A stretch of 64,000 nt of DNA, taken from assembly GCF_000003815.2 (NCBI RefSeq), contig NC_049988.1:22519581-22583580 (forward strand), read 5' to 3'. Position numbers and translations under genes: made by a program. Source of the stretch: Branchiostoma floridae. Its lineage: Eukaryota > Chordata > Leptocardii > Amphioxiformes > Branchiostomatidae. Positions 1 through 10,578 of the stretch are shown here, piece after piece (position 1 is the stretch's first letter; every line of letters starts with the position of its first letter). The notes under the pieces are model-generated. The model had not been told where the DNA came from. It saw nothing but the letters and a program-made list of their open reading frames with translations, and did no database searches.

Positions 1-1358
1 GCTGCATCGCCACCGGGCATTGCCGTACTGATCGCTGTGGGACTCGCCTCTCTGACGTTCATCAATAAAGAGGTAAACACTCTGGTGCAGGTTTTCTTGT
101 CAATTTACTCGCAAGGCTAACAAAAGAACGTGTCTTTGTGTTCCCACAAGCTATTTTAAGGTTTGGTATTCTGACGTACGTTTTTAGGAAATATCCCAAC
201 TGTCCACTACTGTTGACGCCTTGAAGCGCGACCAAGACGACATGCGCCAACTGTCCACCACTGTTGACGCCTTGAAGCGCGACCGAGATGACATGCGCCA
301 ACTGTCCAACACCGTTGACGCCTTGAAGCGCGACCAAGACGACATGCGCCAACTGTCCACCACTGTTGACGCCTTGAAGCGCGACCGAGACGACATGCGC
401 CAACTGTCTACCCCTGTTGACGCCTTAAAGCGCAACATGGACAGCGAGCGAAGCCGAGTCACCGTCTTGGAGCAGCGTCTTCAAGAGATGTGTAAGATGC
501 CAGTTAAATTGGGTTTTAGTTATTGCGTGTATTACTTGAGAGGGTGAACTTAAAATTATCATTGGTATAAAAACAGGAACTTTTGCGACATTATTATTAT
601 GAAACAAATAATGTGTGGCATTAATTATCACATGAGATGAAATATCTTGTTAATTATTTTAATACTCTTTTACTGTCTTTATTTACTTGTTATGCTGGTA
701 TTCTGTAGGAGCACATCTGATGAATTTATATGATAAGATTTGAATTGTTGCCTTTTCATGCCTATACGTTAGTCTGATGTTAATGTTAAACTTGTTTTCC
801 AGCATCTTGCCCTAAAGGCTACACTGAATTCCGTGGAATCTGCTACAAGGCCTTCAACACAGGTAAGGCCTTTGGCGATGCGGCCGCAGCCTGTGGTGAA
901 GACGGCGGCACCCTCGCCATGCCCCGAGACGCTGAGACAAACGCCTTCCTGGTCTCCTTGTACAAGTCCGTGAGCGACAAGGGGGGTTTCTGGATCGGCC
1001 TGCACGATCAGCGTGAAGAGGGAAGCTTTGAGTGGATGGATGGTTCTGCACTTGGGACCTACAGCTCTTGGGGTCCGGGAGAACCGAACAACGGTCGGGG
1101 GGAACAACATTGCGTTGGTTACTCCGCAGTCCCACACTGGAAGGACAAGTGGGTCGACATCTCATGCGACTGGCAGTTTCGCTACATATGCCAGACTGTT
1201 CCAGGTACATTTTATAACCGTACCATTCCTTGAAACCTTTCTTTCTTGTAAACATGGCACATCTCAAGTCACAACCATACATCTTTTCTCATTATAAACT
1301 TTTCAAAACACATCACTCCATATCTCATGTATGCTGTTTGTTTTCAGGACGTCCCTAG
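1..1358 (+). CDS. L1: C-type lectin-like membrane receptor (5' partial)
   Basis: Type II lectin receptor missing its cytoplasmic exon. Exons by homology to L2-L4: membrane exon <1-72 (phase 0 donor GTAAAC), neck exon 188-491, lectin exon 803-1204, last exon 1348-1358 ending Pro-Gly-Arg-Pro-stop. The neck is Glu-Ile-Ser plus five 17-residue units of the type QLSTTVDALKRDQDDMR. The lectin domain is a long-form CTLD with six cysteines, FWIGL core, EPN at the long-loop position and WVDISC where the calcium-binding WND normally lies. Splice phases (0, 1, 1) match the other three copies. The membrane exon carries one extra G at 15-17 compared with L2-L4, which shifts its reading frame; this could be a real lesion or a sequence error. 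Ligand unknown; predicted glycan or protein recognition at the cell surface. Confidence 0.83.
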
Positions 1359-3042
1359 GCGACAGGCGGAACTATCTCCACCACTGTAAACCGGCCCTCC
1401 GGACATCTGCAGTAAACTACTAGCCAGTAAAACGATTTGGTTTGGCCGTATGACGTTCATTTTCTGTTTTGGCGGCGTTTCCTACAAACCGATGAACTGA
1501 GAAGACAGACAAACTGTAATCGCTTAAAAAGCTTCACTCAAGACATGACCGCAAGCCGGCTCTCTGGACGCGTCCAATAAAGAAAAAAATAATCCACGAG
1601 TTAGTAAAACGTTAAAATGTAGCAATGGAATAAAACAGCACTTTGTTTACAAGTTTGTTGAGTAGTAAAATGACGCAAGAGAAAGAGTGAATAGGCACCA
1701 AAGCAATGAATCAGTTTTAAAAAGTACAATTTTAAAAACGCCTCACTTCTCATATATATTGCAGAGAATGTACCCATATATTTTTGCACGTAGCCAGAAG
1801 GCTTTGTTTTACATAGTGAAGTCTAGAAAGTGTTAAGATGGTGGTTTGGCAGTGTCAAATACATTACTCCTTCTTAAATATACGTTTCCTAAAAACAAGA
1901 AACACAGACAAAATGCAAGCGCTTAAAACTTGCAACTTCATTGTTTTCACAGTAGACTGACTACTTTTTGTTGTTGTAGTAAACGAGAAAAATGCATATT
2001 TCCATAACAACCTAGTACTTATCGATAGAAGCTCCTTTAACAAATTTCTTTATAAAAATCTGGAAAACTGTGCTCATGTGAGCCTGAACCACTGAAGAAA
2101 CCACATTGGTGAAGCCGATCTGTACATGTGTGACACTAAATAAAAGTTACCAGCAGGAACTGTGGCTCCGGCTGTCTTACTGAGGGGTGACTGTGGTGAG
2201 AAAGATGTCGGTTAGCGCGAGGATCAGTCCGCTCCATATATAATAAATGTCCAACGTTTTGACACTGACCATTAAAATGTTGTACCCAAAACTGTGTTCC
2301 ACTCATGGCGTCTTTCTCCTAACCAAGGCAGCCCGGACACACGTAAGTCCTGTTTAAGAATAAATCCTTCATTCTTGTTTTGCCATCGAAAGTTTACGTA
2401 TTTTTCTTCAAAAGATGCTGTAACAAAAATCCAGCCCAGCAAACGGCTCCCCCTGGCACCCAATGTTATATTGCACCGTTAGGTAATCCCCACACTTGAC
2501 AACATTTTGACATGAAAATAGAATCTATTAATAGACAATCAAATAAAACACTATCGTATTTATTCAACGTTTCATTTTTTCTAAGACCTTTAACCGGTCC
2601 GTGTGACAAACTGAATTGATAAAAAAATTCACCCTGTGATTTTTATCAATTGATCACAAACATTATTCCTTCCTATTGCGCTGCATATCCGGACACATTC
2701 ATTTGTCCAGTAGTACTCCCCTAAACAGTAGTACACAACAGGTTGGACCATGACTCTTTTCGATAATTGTGCTGTACTAATACTAGTAATATAGCGGTAG
2801 ATAATAATACTAACAGTAGAGCAATTAATTTCTCTAAAAAGACAGCCAAAATGTTGCCCTAGAACCGAATTATCAAGCTTGTTCAAACATAACGGGACAC
2901 TTTGTATCATTTCTCACCAATACAAGGCACACACTGTCCAAAATGTGATTGCGTTAAAAACTGATTATTTCCAGGCCATTTTAACACAGCAGAAGAAGAG
3001 AGGAAGAAAGAAAAAATCCAGAAAAGACAGCTCCTCTAGAAG
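1359..3042. repeat. lectin-to-zinc-finger spacer, copy 1
   Basis: Non-coding spacer repeated after all four lectin genes (24290-26148, 33887-35695, 59293-62809). It starts with the L1 3' UTR. A block at about 2284-2500 is almost identical to 25405-25620, while L3 and L4 copies lack about 140 bases of it. That block contains a strong donor-like site (CACACGTAAGT, near 2340). No convincing coding exon was found. Confidence 0.7.
1576..1581 (+). terminator. candidate poly(A) signal of L1
   Basis: AATAAA about 220 bases after the L1 stop codon. No cleavage site can be seen, so this is a positional call only. Confidence 0.4.
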
Positions 3043-3187
3043 TGTGGGCGGAACACGCTGCACACTGAATATGGATAAGCAGGTATGAATTGACCTTTCA
3101 CCCCACAGTACCAGTCACCTTTCACCTGCTCCTAGACAAACGCTTGCAGGAGGATTGTGCGGAGGTAATAATCATCACTGGAAGCAG
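3043..3187 (+). other. non-coding leader exon A (Z1)
   Basis: About 145 bases shared with nine other blocks placed upstream of Z genes. It starts GTGGGCGGA, contains TGACCTTTCACCCC (3091-3104) and AGTCACCTTTCACC (3113-3126), and ends GGAAGCAG before the donor GTAAGAAC. The matching acceptor is CCATTAG at 3743-3749, just before the Z1 start codon. A role as a 5' UTR exon is inferred from the conserved donor-acceptor pair. The transcription start is not visible and may lie inside or just upstream. Confidence 0.6.
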
Positions 3188-3756
3188 GTAAGAACGAGAT
3201 ATACATACAACTTGACTGCACTGTCATGAAATATATGTGGCAAAGATCATTTCTATGGTATGTGGGCTACATTATGCAGAAATGTAAGACTTTTCGGGGT
3301 GACGAAAATTGGTGGGGAGGGGGGCATATAATTTAAGATTATGAATGTGTTTTGTGTACAGTAAGAGTAAACAGACATTGTTCAATGGACAAATCTACTC
3401 AAGATGCCGCTGGGGTCATTGGAAGAGACTACTGTAAAATGGGTAGATATTTTATAATAGGTTTTATGCTATGAGCTGTAGCCAATCACAAAAAGCTTCG
3501 AGCTAAATGACAAAAAAAAAAAAAATAATCCATCCTTGGGAATAAATTGCTTATTGTATCATTTTATTCCTGTATAGTGAACATGATTAGTATATTTGAA
3601 ACATATATATTTTGTAATTGCAAAAAACAGAAAGAGCTTGTTAGGCTACATCATGTGACTGTTAGCATTACTTGTCCTTTATCTTTAACTTTATCTATGT
3701 AGTTTTAATTGACGTATTTCTTCTTTTCTCATATTTTTTATTCCATTAGGTTCGAT

Positions 3757-5259
3757 ATGTCAGAGGCAGGTAATGGGTCTCCTACTGCTGTTCCCCAGAA
3801 CGCCTGTGATGGGTCTCCTACTGCTGTTCCCCAGAACGTATGTGATGGGTCTCCTACTGCTGTTCCCCAGAACGCCTGTGATGGGTCACCTACTGCTGTT
3901 CCCCAGAACGTATGTGATGGGTCTCCTTCTAAAGATTTATCTGACTGGGATGCAGGTGAAACCGAAGAACAGCCAACAGCGAGCAAAACCAGTTTGGTCG
4001 GTCAACCGGAAGCTAACACTGATGAGAAGCCCTTCATGTGTGGGGAGTGCGGCTATAGGACAGCTTACAACTCAAATTTATCCAAGCATATGAGAACTCA
4101 TACAGGTGACAAACCCTACAAGTGTGACCAGTGTGACTATTCTGCTGCACATAAGTCCAACTTGGACAAACATCTAGCCAAACACACTGGTGAAAAGCCC
4201 TACATGTGTGGGGAGTGTGGGTACAGGACAGCTCGGAAATCTACCTTATCCCGACATATGAGAACTCATACAGGTGACAAACCCTACAAGTGTGGCCAGT
4301 GTGGCTATTCTGCTGCACTAAAATCCAATTTGGACCAACATCTAGCAAAGCACACTGGAGAAAAGCCCTACATGTGTGGGGAGTGTGGGTACAGAGCAAC
4401 TCAAAAGTGTCACTTATCCAATCATATGAGAACCCATACCGGTGAAAAACCCTACAAGTGTGACCAGTGTGACTATTCTGCTGCACAGAAGTCTACCTTG
4501 AACCAGCATTTAGCCAGACACACTGGTGATAAGCCCTACATGTGTGGGGAGTGTGGGTACAGGACGACTCACAAGTCTAACTTAGCGCAGCATATGAGAA
4601 CGCACACAGGTGAAAAACCCAACAAATGTGACCAGTGCGACTATTTTTCAGCAACGAAAGGCAATTTAGATTATCATCTAGCAAAACACACTGGTGATAA
4701 ACCTTACATGTGTGGGGAGTGTGGGTACAGGGCAACTCAAAAGTGTCACTTATCCCAACACATAAGAACACACACAGGAGGAAAACCATTCAAGTGTGAC
4801 CAGTGTGACTATTCTTCTAAGCGTAAGTCCAACTTGAACCAACACTTAGCCATGCACACTGGTGATAAACCCTACATGTGTGGGGAGTGTGGGTACAGGG
4901 CAGCTCGGAAGTCTCATTTATCCCAACACATGAGGACACACACAGGCAAAAAACCATTCAAGTGTGACCAGTGTGACTTTTCGGCTGCACAAAAGTACAG
5001 TTTGGATCGACATCTAGCCAAACACACTGGTGACAAGCCCTACATGTGTGGGGAGTGTGGGTACAGGACAGTTCAAAAGTCTCATTTATCCGAACATTTG
5101 AGAACTCATACTGGTGACAAGCCCTACAAGTGTGACCAGTGTGACTATTCTGCAGGAAAGAAATACCATTTGAAGCGACATCTAGCCATACACACGGCTG
5201 ATAAGCCCTACACATGTGTGAGGAGTGTGGGTACAGGACAGCTCGAAAATTTGGCTTAG
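3757..5259 (+). CDS. Z1: C2H2 zinc-finger protein, 14 fingers, truncated
   Basis: Probable nuclear DNA-binding protein, 500 residues. The start is the ATG seven bases after the acceptor at 3749; upstream in-frame codons are intronic. The N-terminus (about residues 1-65) has four tandem copies of a 13-residue unit, DGSPTAVPQN plus Ala/Val-Cys and flanks, more than any other member. Fourteen C2H2 fingers follow, alternating type A (CGECGYR...HMRTH) and type B (CDQCDYS...HLAKH) with TGEKP/TGDKP linkers. They are C-X2-C-X12-H-X3-H fingers with the aromatic residue two after the second Cys, as in REST. Finger 15 is destroyed by a two-base insertion at 5211-5212, and the protein ends 21 residues later. 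No KRAB, ZAD, SET or other effector domain is visible. Target and function unknown. Confidence 0.88.
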   Translation: MSEAGNGSPTAVPQNACDGSPTAVPQNVCDGSPTAVPQNACDGSPTAVPQNVCDGSPSKDLSDWDAGETEEQPTASKTSLVGQPEANTDEKPFMCGECGYRTAYNSNLSKHMRTHTGDKPYKCDQCDYSAAHKSNLDKHLAKHTGEKPYMCGECGYRTARKSTLSRHMRTHTGDKPYKCGQCGYSAALKSNLDQHLAKHTGEKPYMCGECGYRATQKCHLSNHMRTHTGEKPYKCDQCDYSAAQKSTLNQHLARHTGDKPYMCGECGYRTTHKSNLAQHMRTHTGEKPNKCDQCDYFSATKGNLDYHLAKHTGDKPYMCGECGYRATQKCHLSQHIRTHTGGKPFKCDQCDYSSKRKSNLNQHLAMHTGDKPYMCGECGYRAARKSHLSQHMRTHTGKKPFKCDQCDFSAAQKYSLDRHLAKHTGDKPYMCGECGYRTVQKSHLSEHLRTHTGDKPYKCDQCDYSAGKKYHLKRHLAIHTADKPYTCVRSVGTGQLENLA

Positions 5260-5525
5260 CGATACACATGGGAACTCGTACAGGAGAAAAACCCTACAAG
5301 TGTGACTATTCTGCTGCACAGAGGTCTACCTTGAACTAACATCTAGTCAAACACACTGGTGATACATTGTGTGGGGAGTGACGTTACAAGGCAACTCACA
5401 TTTGTAACTTATCCCAACATAGGAAAACTAGATAAAAATCCCTACGAGTGTGACCAGTGTGACTTTTCCGCTGTACTGAAATCTACTTCAGGCAACCATT
5501 GTAAAATACATACACCGGTGAAAAA
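5260..5525 (+). pseudogene. decayed C-terminal fingers of Z1
   Basis: Beyond the Z1 frameshift, finger codons continue in other frames with stops and small deletions. The final unit resembles the family ending (HCKTHR in intact members) near 5505-5525. About four fingers were lost from the ancestral protein. No sign of separate expression. Confidence 0.7.
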
Positions 5526-5749
5526 CACTACACTACTCTGAGAAAAACTCTTCATATGTAAGTAATGTGGTAGCATGACATCTAAGAAGACTCCTTTATC
5601 TGTGCAAATAGCGTACCAGTGTGCAATGCATGTCATCTAGCTGTAATAAACACACTAATGGAAAACTCTGAATGCGTAGTGGGTCGAAGAAGAACTCTAA
5701 AACAGAAATTATCTACCACTAGCTAAAATACCACATGTACATGTATATA

Positions 5750-5920
5750 ATCTCCAAGCAGATCCTACGATAGCATAAGAGTCCCAAAAGCTGTCAGAGG
5801 AGTGAAGCCGAGATAGGGATGTGTTTGGCTAACTACATGGTAAATGTAAACCTCTTGGCTGACTACACTCCTTGGACAGTTTGGTACTATCTTATGCCAT
5901 CGTAGGATCTGCTTGGAGAT
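5750..5920. mobile_element. fold-back MITE
   Basis: Inverted arms: ATCTCCAAGCAGATCCTACG at the left and its complement CGTAGGATCTGCTTGGAGAT ending at 5920. Inner parts also pair. A diverged partial copy lies at about 20075-20165. Superfamily not assigned. Confidence 0.6.
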
Positions 5921-6111
5921 TGCATGTATATGCAACCTGCATGTAAGAAAAAGACTTTACGTGTGCTATTCCACTATTTCAGAACAAGCCATCTCACAGC
6001 TACGAGCGTGCATATGCTGCCGTGTTGTAATCTATGGTCAAAGGCAATATTTTCTTTTTCTTTCGAAGTTCTATGAAAGAAGATAACTGATATGTGAACA
6101 TAAGGAAGTTT

Positions 6112-6117
6112 AATAAA
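6112..6117 (+). terminator. Z1 poly(A) signal
   Basis: AATAAA within the motif AAGTTTAATAAAAG, which recurs 3' of Z2, Z5, Z7 and Z8, supporting it as the common 3' end of this family. Confidence 0.5.
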
Positions 6118-6309
6118 AGCACAAATCAAATTCTATTGTCTCTCGTGTGTAAGTATACGCAATATTGTGCTTGCCCGTACAAGGTCACAGTTCAATGTTA
6201 CTTTCTTGACATCATAGGTCAAAATACATGTTGTGTCTATATTTTCAAAAATGCCGTAGGACGAGCAGAAAAGATTTGTTCGTATTGCAGACCCTGCAAG
6301 CTACTACAT

Positions 6310-6537
6310 GGCTTAACACACCAGGTTTGTTCTGAGCAGTACAAGCTGCATACCCGGTAAACCGCCTCATGGGGTAACACACCAGGTTTGTACTGAACAG
6401 TACAAGCTGCATACCCGGTAAACCGCCTCATGGGGTAACACACCAGGTTTGTACTGAACAGTACAAGCTGCATACCCGGTAAACCGCCTCATGGGGTAAC
6501 ACACCAGGTTTGTACTGAACAGAAGTACAAGCTGCAC
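6310..6537. repeat. 61-bp tandem repeat, about 3.7 copies
   Basis: Unit contains CATACCCGGTAAACCGCC and recurs with exact 61-base spacing (6351, 6412, 6473). The unit occurs once in the 3' flanks of other Z genes (for example near 40000), so this is a local expansion of ordinary Z flank sequence. Confidence 0.85.
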
Positions 6538-6750
6538 ATCCTCACAGATTTATTTCATCTACTCACGCCAGGAAGGACTATTCTTTACGATAAATATCCC
6601 ATCAATGTGTAGTAGAAGTAGTAGAAAGGTTCATTTCTATAAAACGACAGCGTAATTGCGGCCCTAGCGGAAACTAATCAAGCTTGTTAATTTATATAAA
6701 GACCAATGGTGCTAAAAATTCAGATAAAATGGATTGCACCAATGCAATAG

Positions 6751-6901
6751 TATAGGCGGAACATACTACACATGTATGGGTAATCAGGTATGAAATCAGG
6801 TAACCTTTCAACCCGAAATATCAGTCACCTTTCACCCTTGCATGTCCAGACAGACGCTTGCAGGAGGATTGTGCGGAGGTAATAATCAACACAGGAAGCA
6901 G
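6751..6901 (+). other. non-coding leader exon B (Z2)
   Basis: Second copy of the leader. The upstream DR1-like motif is degenerate (TAACCTTTCAACCC) and the downstream one is intact (AGTCACCTTTCACCC). It ends GGAAGCAG before GTAAGAC. The Z2 coding exon is 4.5 kb away because a 3.4-kb transposon sits in the intron. Confidence 0.6.
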
Positions 6902-7202
6902 GTAAGACAAGGTATACATACAACATGACTGCATTATTATGAACAATATGGGGTAGAGGTCATTTCTATGGAATGCGGGCTAAATTAGACAGAAATGTAA
7001 GACTATTTGTGGTTACGAAAAATGGGGGTGGGGAGGGGGGCATATTTACTAGTACCTTCACAGAAATAAGGTAGCAGTTTCCGCTACCAGAAAGAGAAAC
7101 GATGTTTTTGCTTCGGTACTTCCTCTTCTTCTGCAAACCAATAAGGTTAATGAACTGGCCAGATCGCTATCACCATGGTAACTGAACTTGTAGCCGACAC
7201 CC

Positions 7203-10200
7203 CACAGTGCGCAGGCAGATCATTAATCATACGGAAAGTAGACGTTACTACATCGGAAAATGTATTCAGGAAAGTCTCGGGAACCGCCCGTGTTTCCCGC
7301 ACTCCTGTCAGGTCTGCAGGCTTCCGATCGGCAAGGAATCGGATGTGTCCGTTTCCCGAACACATTATGTGTAGTTTCCGTACGGTTCCTGCAACCCGAA
7401 CAAAGACCGAACTAATCCCGCTGATTTTATCGGTTTCAGATCGGATTCGGTACAACGACACATTACCGAAGCTGTCGTCGCCAAGGCAACAAGTAACAAA
7501 CATGGCAGATGGGATTTCCTCGCTTGGATGTCGCCATGGCAACGCCGCTGAGTGACGTGTAGCAAGACTCTTTGTTACCATGACTACTGAGTGATTGACA
7601 TCCGAAGGAACCACGTGACCGTCGTGGCCTGCAGTCACGTGCTATTATATAAAATGCTATAGAATGAAAGTAGACTGTTTTCTCGGCTGTAGCGTTAAGA
7701 ATATGAATAAATAAATAAGGAAACTTGAGACGATCACTTTGTAGTTCTATTTCATTTTGTAGTTTGTACCAGAACGTTTTTTCTTCTATACATATATTTA
7801 GCTTATATTACGACCAAAAAAAAAAAACCAAGGGGGTTACAAATATCAAGGAGCTTATATTGAGATAAGCTCCTTGCAAATATAAAACTGTAAAACCTCC
7901 TAGCACCGTAGAATCTGGAAGTCAGGGAAGCGTGGTTAGTTGTATATAGTCACTGAAACCCCGCTGAAACAGGTAAACATACATAATTGACGTCGATACA
8001 ACTCAGACATACAACTCAGAATCGAACCTGCACAGGGCGCCCTCAGTGGGGCAGCCATGATTCGCAAATGCAGCGCTAGCGGCGCATGCAACGCGTTGAG
8101 CTAAATCATTTCGCTGTCACATCTACGTCTTCAAACCACATTCATACATCACGTGTGGATTTAACATATTCATATTCTGTCACCCGAAAAACATTACATG
8201 CACGGATAGCTCACTCGGTAACGTTCATGAATATGTGACGTGAACATGGTGAGTTGCGGCTTACGCAGGAAATGTGAGTTCGAGCCCCTGGTGCGACATC
8301 ATTTTTTTTTTAATTCTTGTATGTTATATTAGTGGTTTTTATTTGTGTATGTGATGTTTTTACTATCGTATTGTAATTTGTTTCTTTTTTTTAGTCATAT
8401 CGGCTGCCTTAATGAAGGCCTTTGCTCAGTGTTGATGTCTTTTTTCCGGAGTCTTTGCTGTTTACTCCGCACAGCACGTGGGCCATCATCAGAAAATTTC
8501 TTCCAGGCTGGGACACTGGAAGAGAAAAAAAAAACATATTGTAGCTACAATCAGAAATTGAAAAAGATTGAAAGTACAAAAAGGCCGTACAGTTTGTGAC
8601 CATGTTCTGTTGCCGAGCCGACAACTCAGTTGCTAATCAATCATTAAGTAAAAATAGCTACATAGCACGTTTACGGTTCTTTTCGCCGTACCAATACCTT
8701 TTGAAACTCACTGTCGCTTCTGCAAACGTGTGAAACCTCTGCGTTAGCGTGGCGTAATGATTCGTGGGTTGACTAGATTGCAAACGTTAAACTAAGTTGG
8801 ATAAAATTTTTAGATAGGTGTTTGCTATTCAGAGGTTGACACCGGTACTCTGTTAAAATAAGGGTGTCTTTTTCCATAGTTTCCCTCGATAACTATATGT
8901 AGTTCGAAGGAAAGTGGAGGTCGACAAAGAAGTGTAATAAACTTCTAAACTGTTCTTAAGTCGGTGACAAGAAATGAAAGCTGACGAAAAAAAATTCCGG
9001 ATGCTGGACAACTGGGTGGTACCGACAAAGTTCGGCTTTTTAGTGTTTGTATGTTAAACTTGTTAGTTTTATATTCATAATGTAAGTTATAGTTCGGGGC
9101 GATTGTGGTTGTCCTATTGTCTGTCTGTTTGTCTCGGCTATGGCTACGTGGCGGTACTGTAGCGGCGGCAGTGGCGTGGGCTTGACGGGCTCTTAAGTCG
9201 GATGGGGGCGGCATGCCGGGCCTGTGACGGTGGGCTTGGTGAGCCGACGGTGGGCCGGTCGGAGTCAGCAGCGGCGGGCCGGCAGACGACGGCGGTGGAA
9301 GGTAGCCCTCGCCGGATGGACTGGAGTCGGTGGCAAGACACGACGCTTTGCTGGTGGAGGAAGCTTTGCAGGAGGAGACGGGCCGACAAATGACGCAGCT
9401 GAACACGGTGGCAGGCTAGAGATCCATCGTCAGGTACCAAAACCACCGCTGTCCACCAAATGTTGCGAGTGATCGAGGTAGGTAGCTAGGGTAACTTGGA
9501 GAAATACCTCAGAGAGGTACGAACACGTGAGTGGCTTACATTCCAGAACTGCTTACCACAAGGGTCGGTCGTCTTTATTGTCATCTTAACCTAAACCAGA
9601 TCGACCGGGACTTCCATAAGTGGTGGGGCCTGGTCCTTACAATGGTATTTCTTCTCATTATCGACCCATTCCGACACACAGCATTTTGAACTACGGTGAT
9701 TCTGAAAAATTGCAGCCTATGGTGGTTGTCTGGTTGATCGTTTGATCCGTCTTGAACTTGTGGTCCGGCCAGTGCTTGATCGTGTCTTTTCTATCTGGTG
9801 ATAATATCCAGTCTAATACCTTGTTAATAAACTATAGTCTGTGTGCACTGTCTTTGGCTGAGTTCATGTTAACTTTCGTAAAGTGTTAGTTCCGGGGTTA
9901 GTGTTAGTGTCTTGTAGTGATAGAGTTAGTGTTCAAGTAACAAAACGAACTTTTGAGAACAAAGCTTTAAAGGAAAAAACAGTCAAACAAATCAACCCGA
10001 AATCAAACTCAATGGGAACAAAACGGATAAATCAATAGATGATTTAAGATAAATCAGGTCCTCCGTGAGAACACATCTCCATCCTCGCTATCAACGAACC
10101 TGGAGAACGGGAATGCACGACATTAGTCATGAAATGAAATCAGCATATTGCACTGTTCAACTAGCCACCGAAAGTGACGGCGGTTAAAAAAAGCGGGCAC

Positions 10201-10578
10201 CCTAAAATTGTTAAATTACCCTGGTTAACAAAATGTAACGTACAAATAAAGATTTCAGGTAATTAACAAAACAGTAACAATTCTGTAGGTCGTTTATTGA
10301 TATTGACATATTCCTACATTATCTTGGTAATCGAGCCTGATGGCCCTCATGACCTCAAGTGACCCCCAGTAGTTACGTAAAAACCGACACAATCCCGACT
10401 GCGGCGTTTATTGAGCGGGACCCGTTCGGTAAATTATCACGTGACTTCATTGATTTCGCCTGATTTCAGGGTTCCGTTCGGTTGAAAATTCGGGAAACCC
10501 GACGCAGGGAAACACGACTCGAAACCCAGTGTATTCCGAAGCAACCCCGGGTGTAACCCGATCTGCCTGCGCACTGTG
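7203..10578. mobile_element. 3.4-kb DNA transposon with CACAGTG termini (CMC/CACTA-like candidate)
   Basis: Perfect 19-bp terminal inverted repeats, CACAGTGCGCAGGCAGATC at 7203-7221 and its complement at 10560-10578, flanked by CCC on both sides. Paralogous Z introns give the empty site (GACACCCTGTGGTGTTCGG), so the insertion is directly visible. Subterminal regions are rich in GTTTCCCG/CGGGAAACC-type repeats. Termini beginning CAC and a 3-bp duplication fit the EnSpm/CACTA group of the CMC superfamily. No transposase is recognisable. The only long open stretch is a Pro/Ser/Ala-rich frame on the minus strand (about 8945-9472), which I do not recognise. Probably non-autonomous. Confidence 0.75.
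7975..8295. repeat. two opposed tRNA-like (SINE-type) promoter remnants
   Basis: On the minus strand about 8110-8030, an A-box-like TTAGCTCAACGCG is followed by a B-box-like GGTTCGATTC. On the plus strand about 8200-8290, TAGCTCACTCGGTAACG is followed by GAGTTCGAGCCCC and a T-run. Neither folds obviously as a full tRNA by eye. Read as tRNA-derived SINE fragments inside the transposon. Confidence 0.35.

Noticed and set aside
188-491. CRISPR-like or satellite interpretation of the 51-bp repeats
   Set aside because: Repeats are in frame, contiguous without spacers and bounded by conserved splice sites, so they are coding neck repeats of a eukaryotic gene.
1205-1233. Lectin protein continuing past the CTLD exon as GTFYNRTIP-stop
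   Set aside because: The donor CCAG|GTAC and the downstream acceptor before GACGTCCCTAG are conserved in all four genes, giving a spliced Pro-Gly-Arg-Pro/Arg end. Retention remains possible but is not preferred.
2272-2463. Conserved minus-strand frame (MGARGSRLLGWIFVTASFEE) in spacers 1 and 2
   Set aside because: The DNA is so similar that any frame would be conserved; the L3 and L4 copies delete it, and no start or splice context supports it. The block itself is kept as a finding.
3709-3756. N-terminal extension of Z proteins upstream of MAEA/MSEA (Phe-rich)
   Set aside because: This is the pyrimidine tract and acceptor of the intron, conserved as CATTAG, not coding sequence.
3773-4093. 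Plus-strand frame with repeats of MGLLLLFPRT over the Z N-termini
   Set aside because: It is the +2 frame of the GSPTAVPQN repeat and loses its frame at the first finger. No splice or start evidence.
4241-5269. Long minus-strand open frames across every zinc-finger array (Cys/His-rich, CTHTPHTC repeats)
   Set aside because: They are mirror images of the finger repeat codons, which lack stops on the opposite strand. They have no independent start context or conservation beyond the sense fingers.
6310-6537. Protein-coding reading of the 61-bp repeat (minus-strand frame)
   Set aside because: A 61-base period shifts frame every unit; apparent repeats in the translation are by-products.
7203-7221. 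True V(D)J recombination signal
   Set aside because: Only the heptamer matches. There is no nonamer at 12 or 23 bases, and the sequence is one end of a perfect transposon inverted repeat.
8945-9472. Pro-rich minus-strand frames as a host gene or transposase
   Set aside because: No recognisable domain, overlapping frames of similar length on both strands explained by high GC content, and location inside the transposon.
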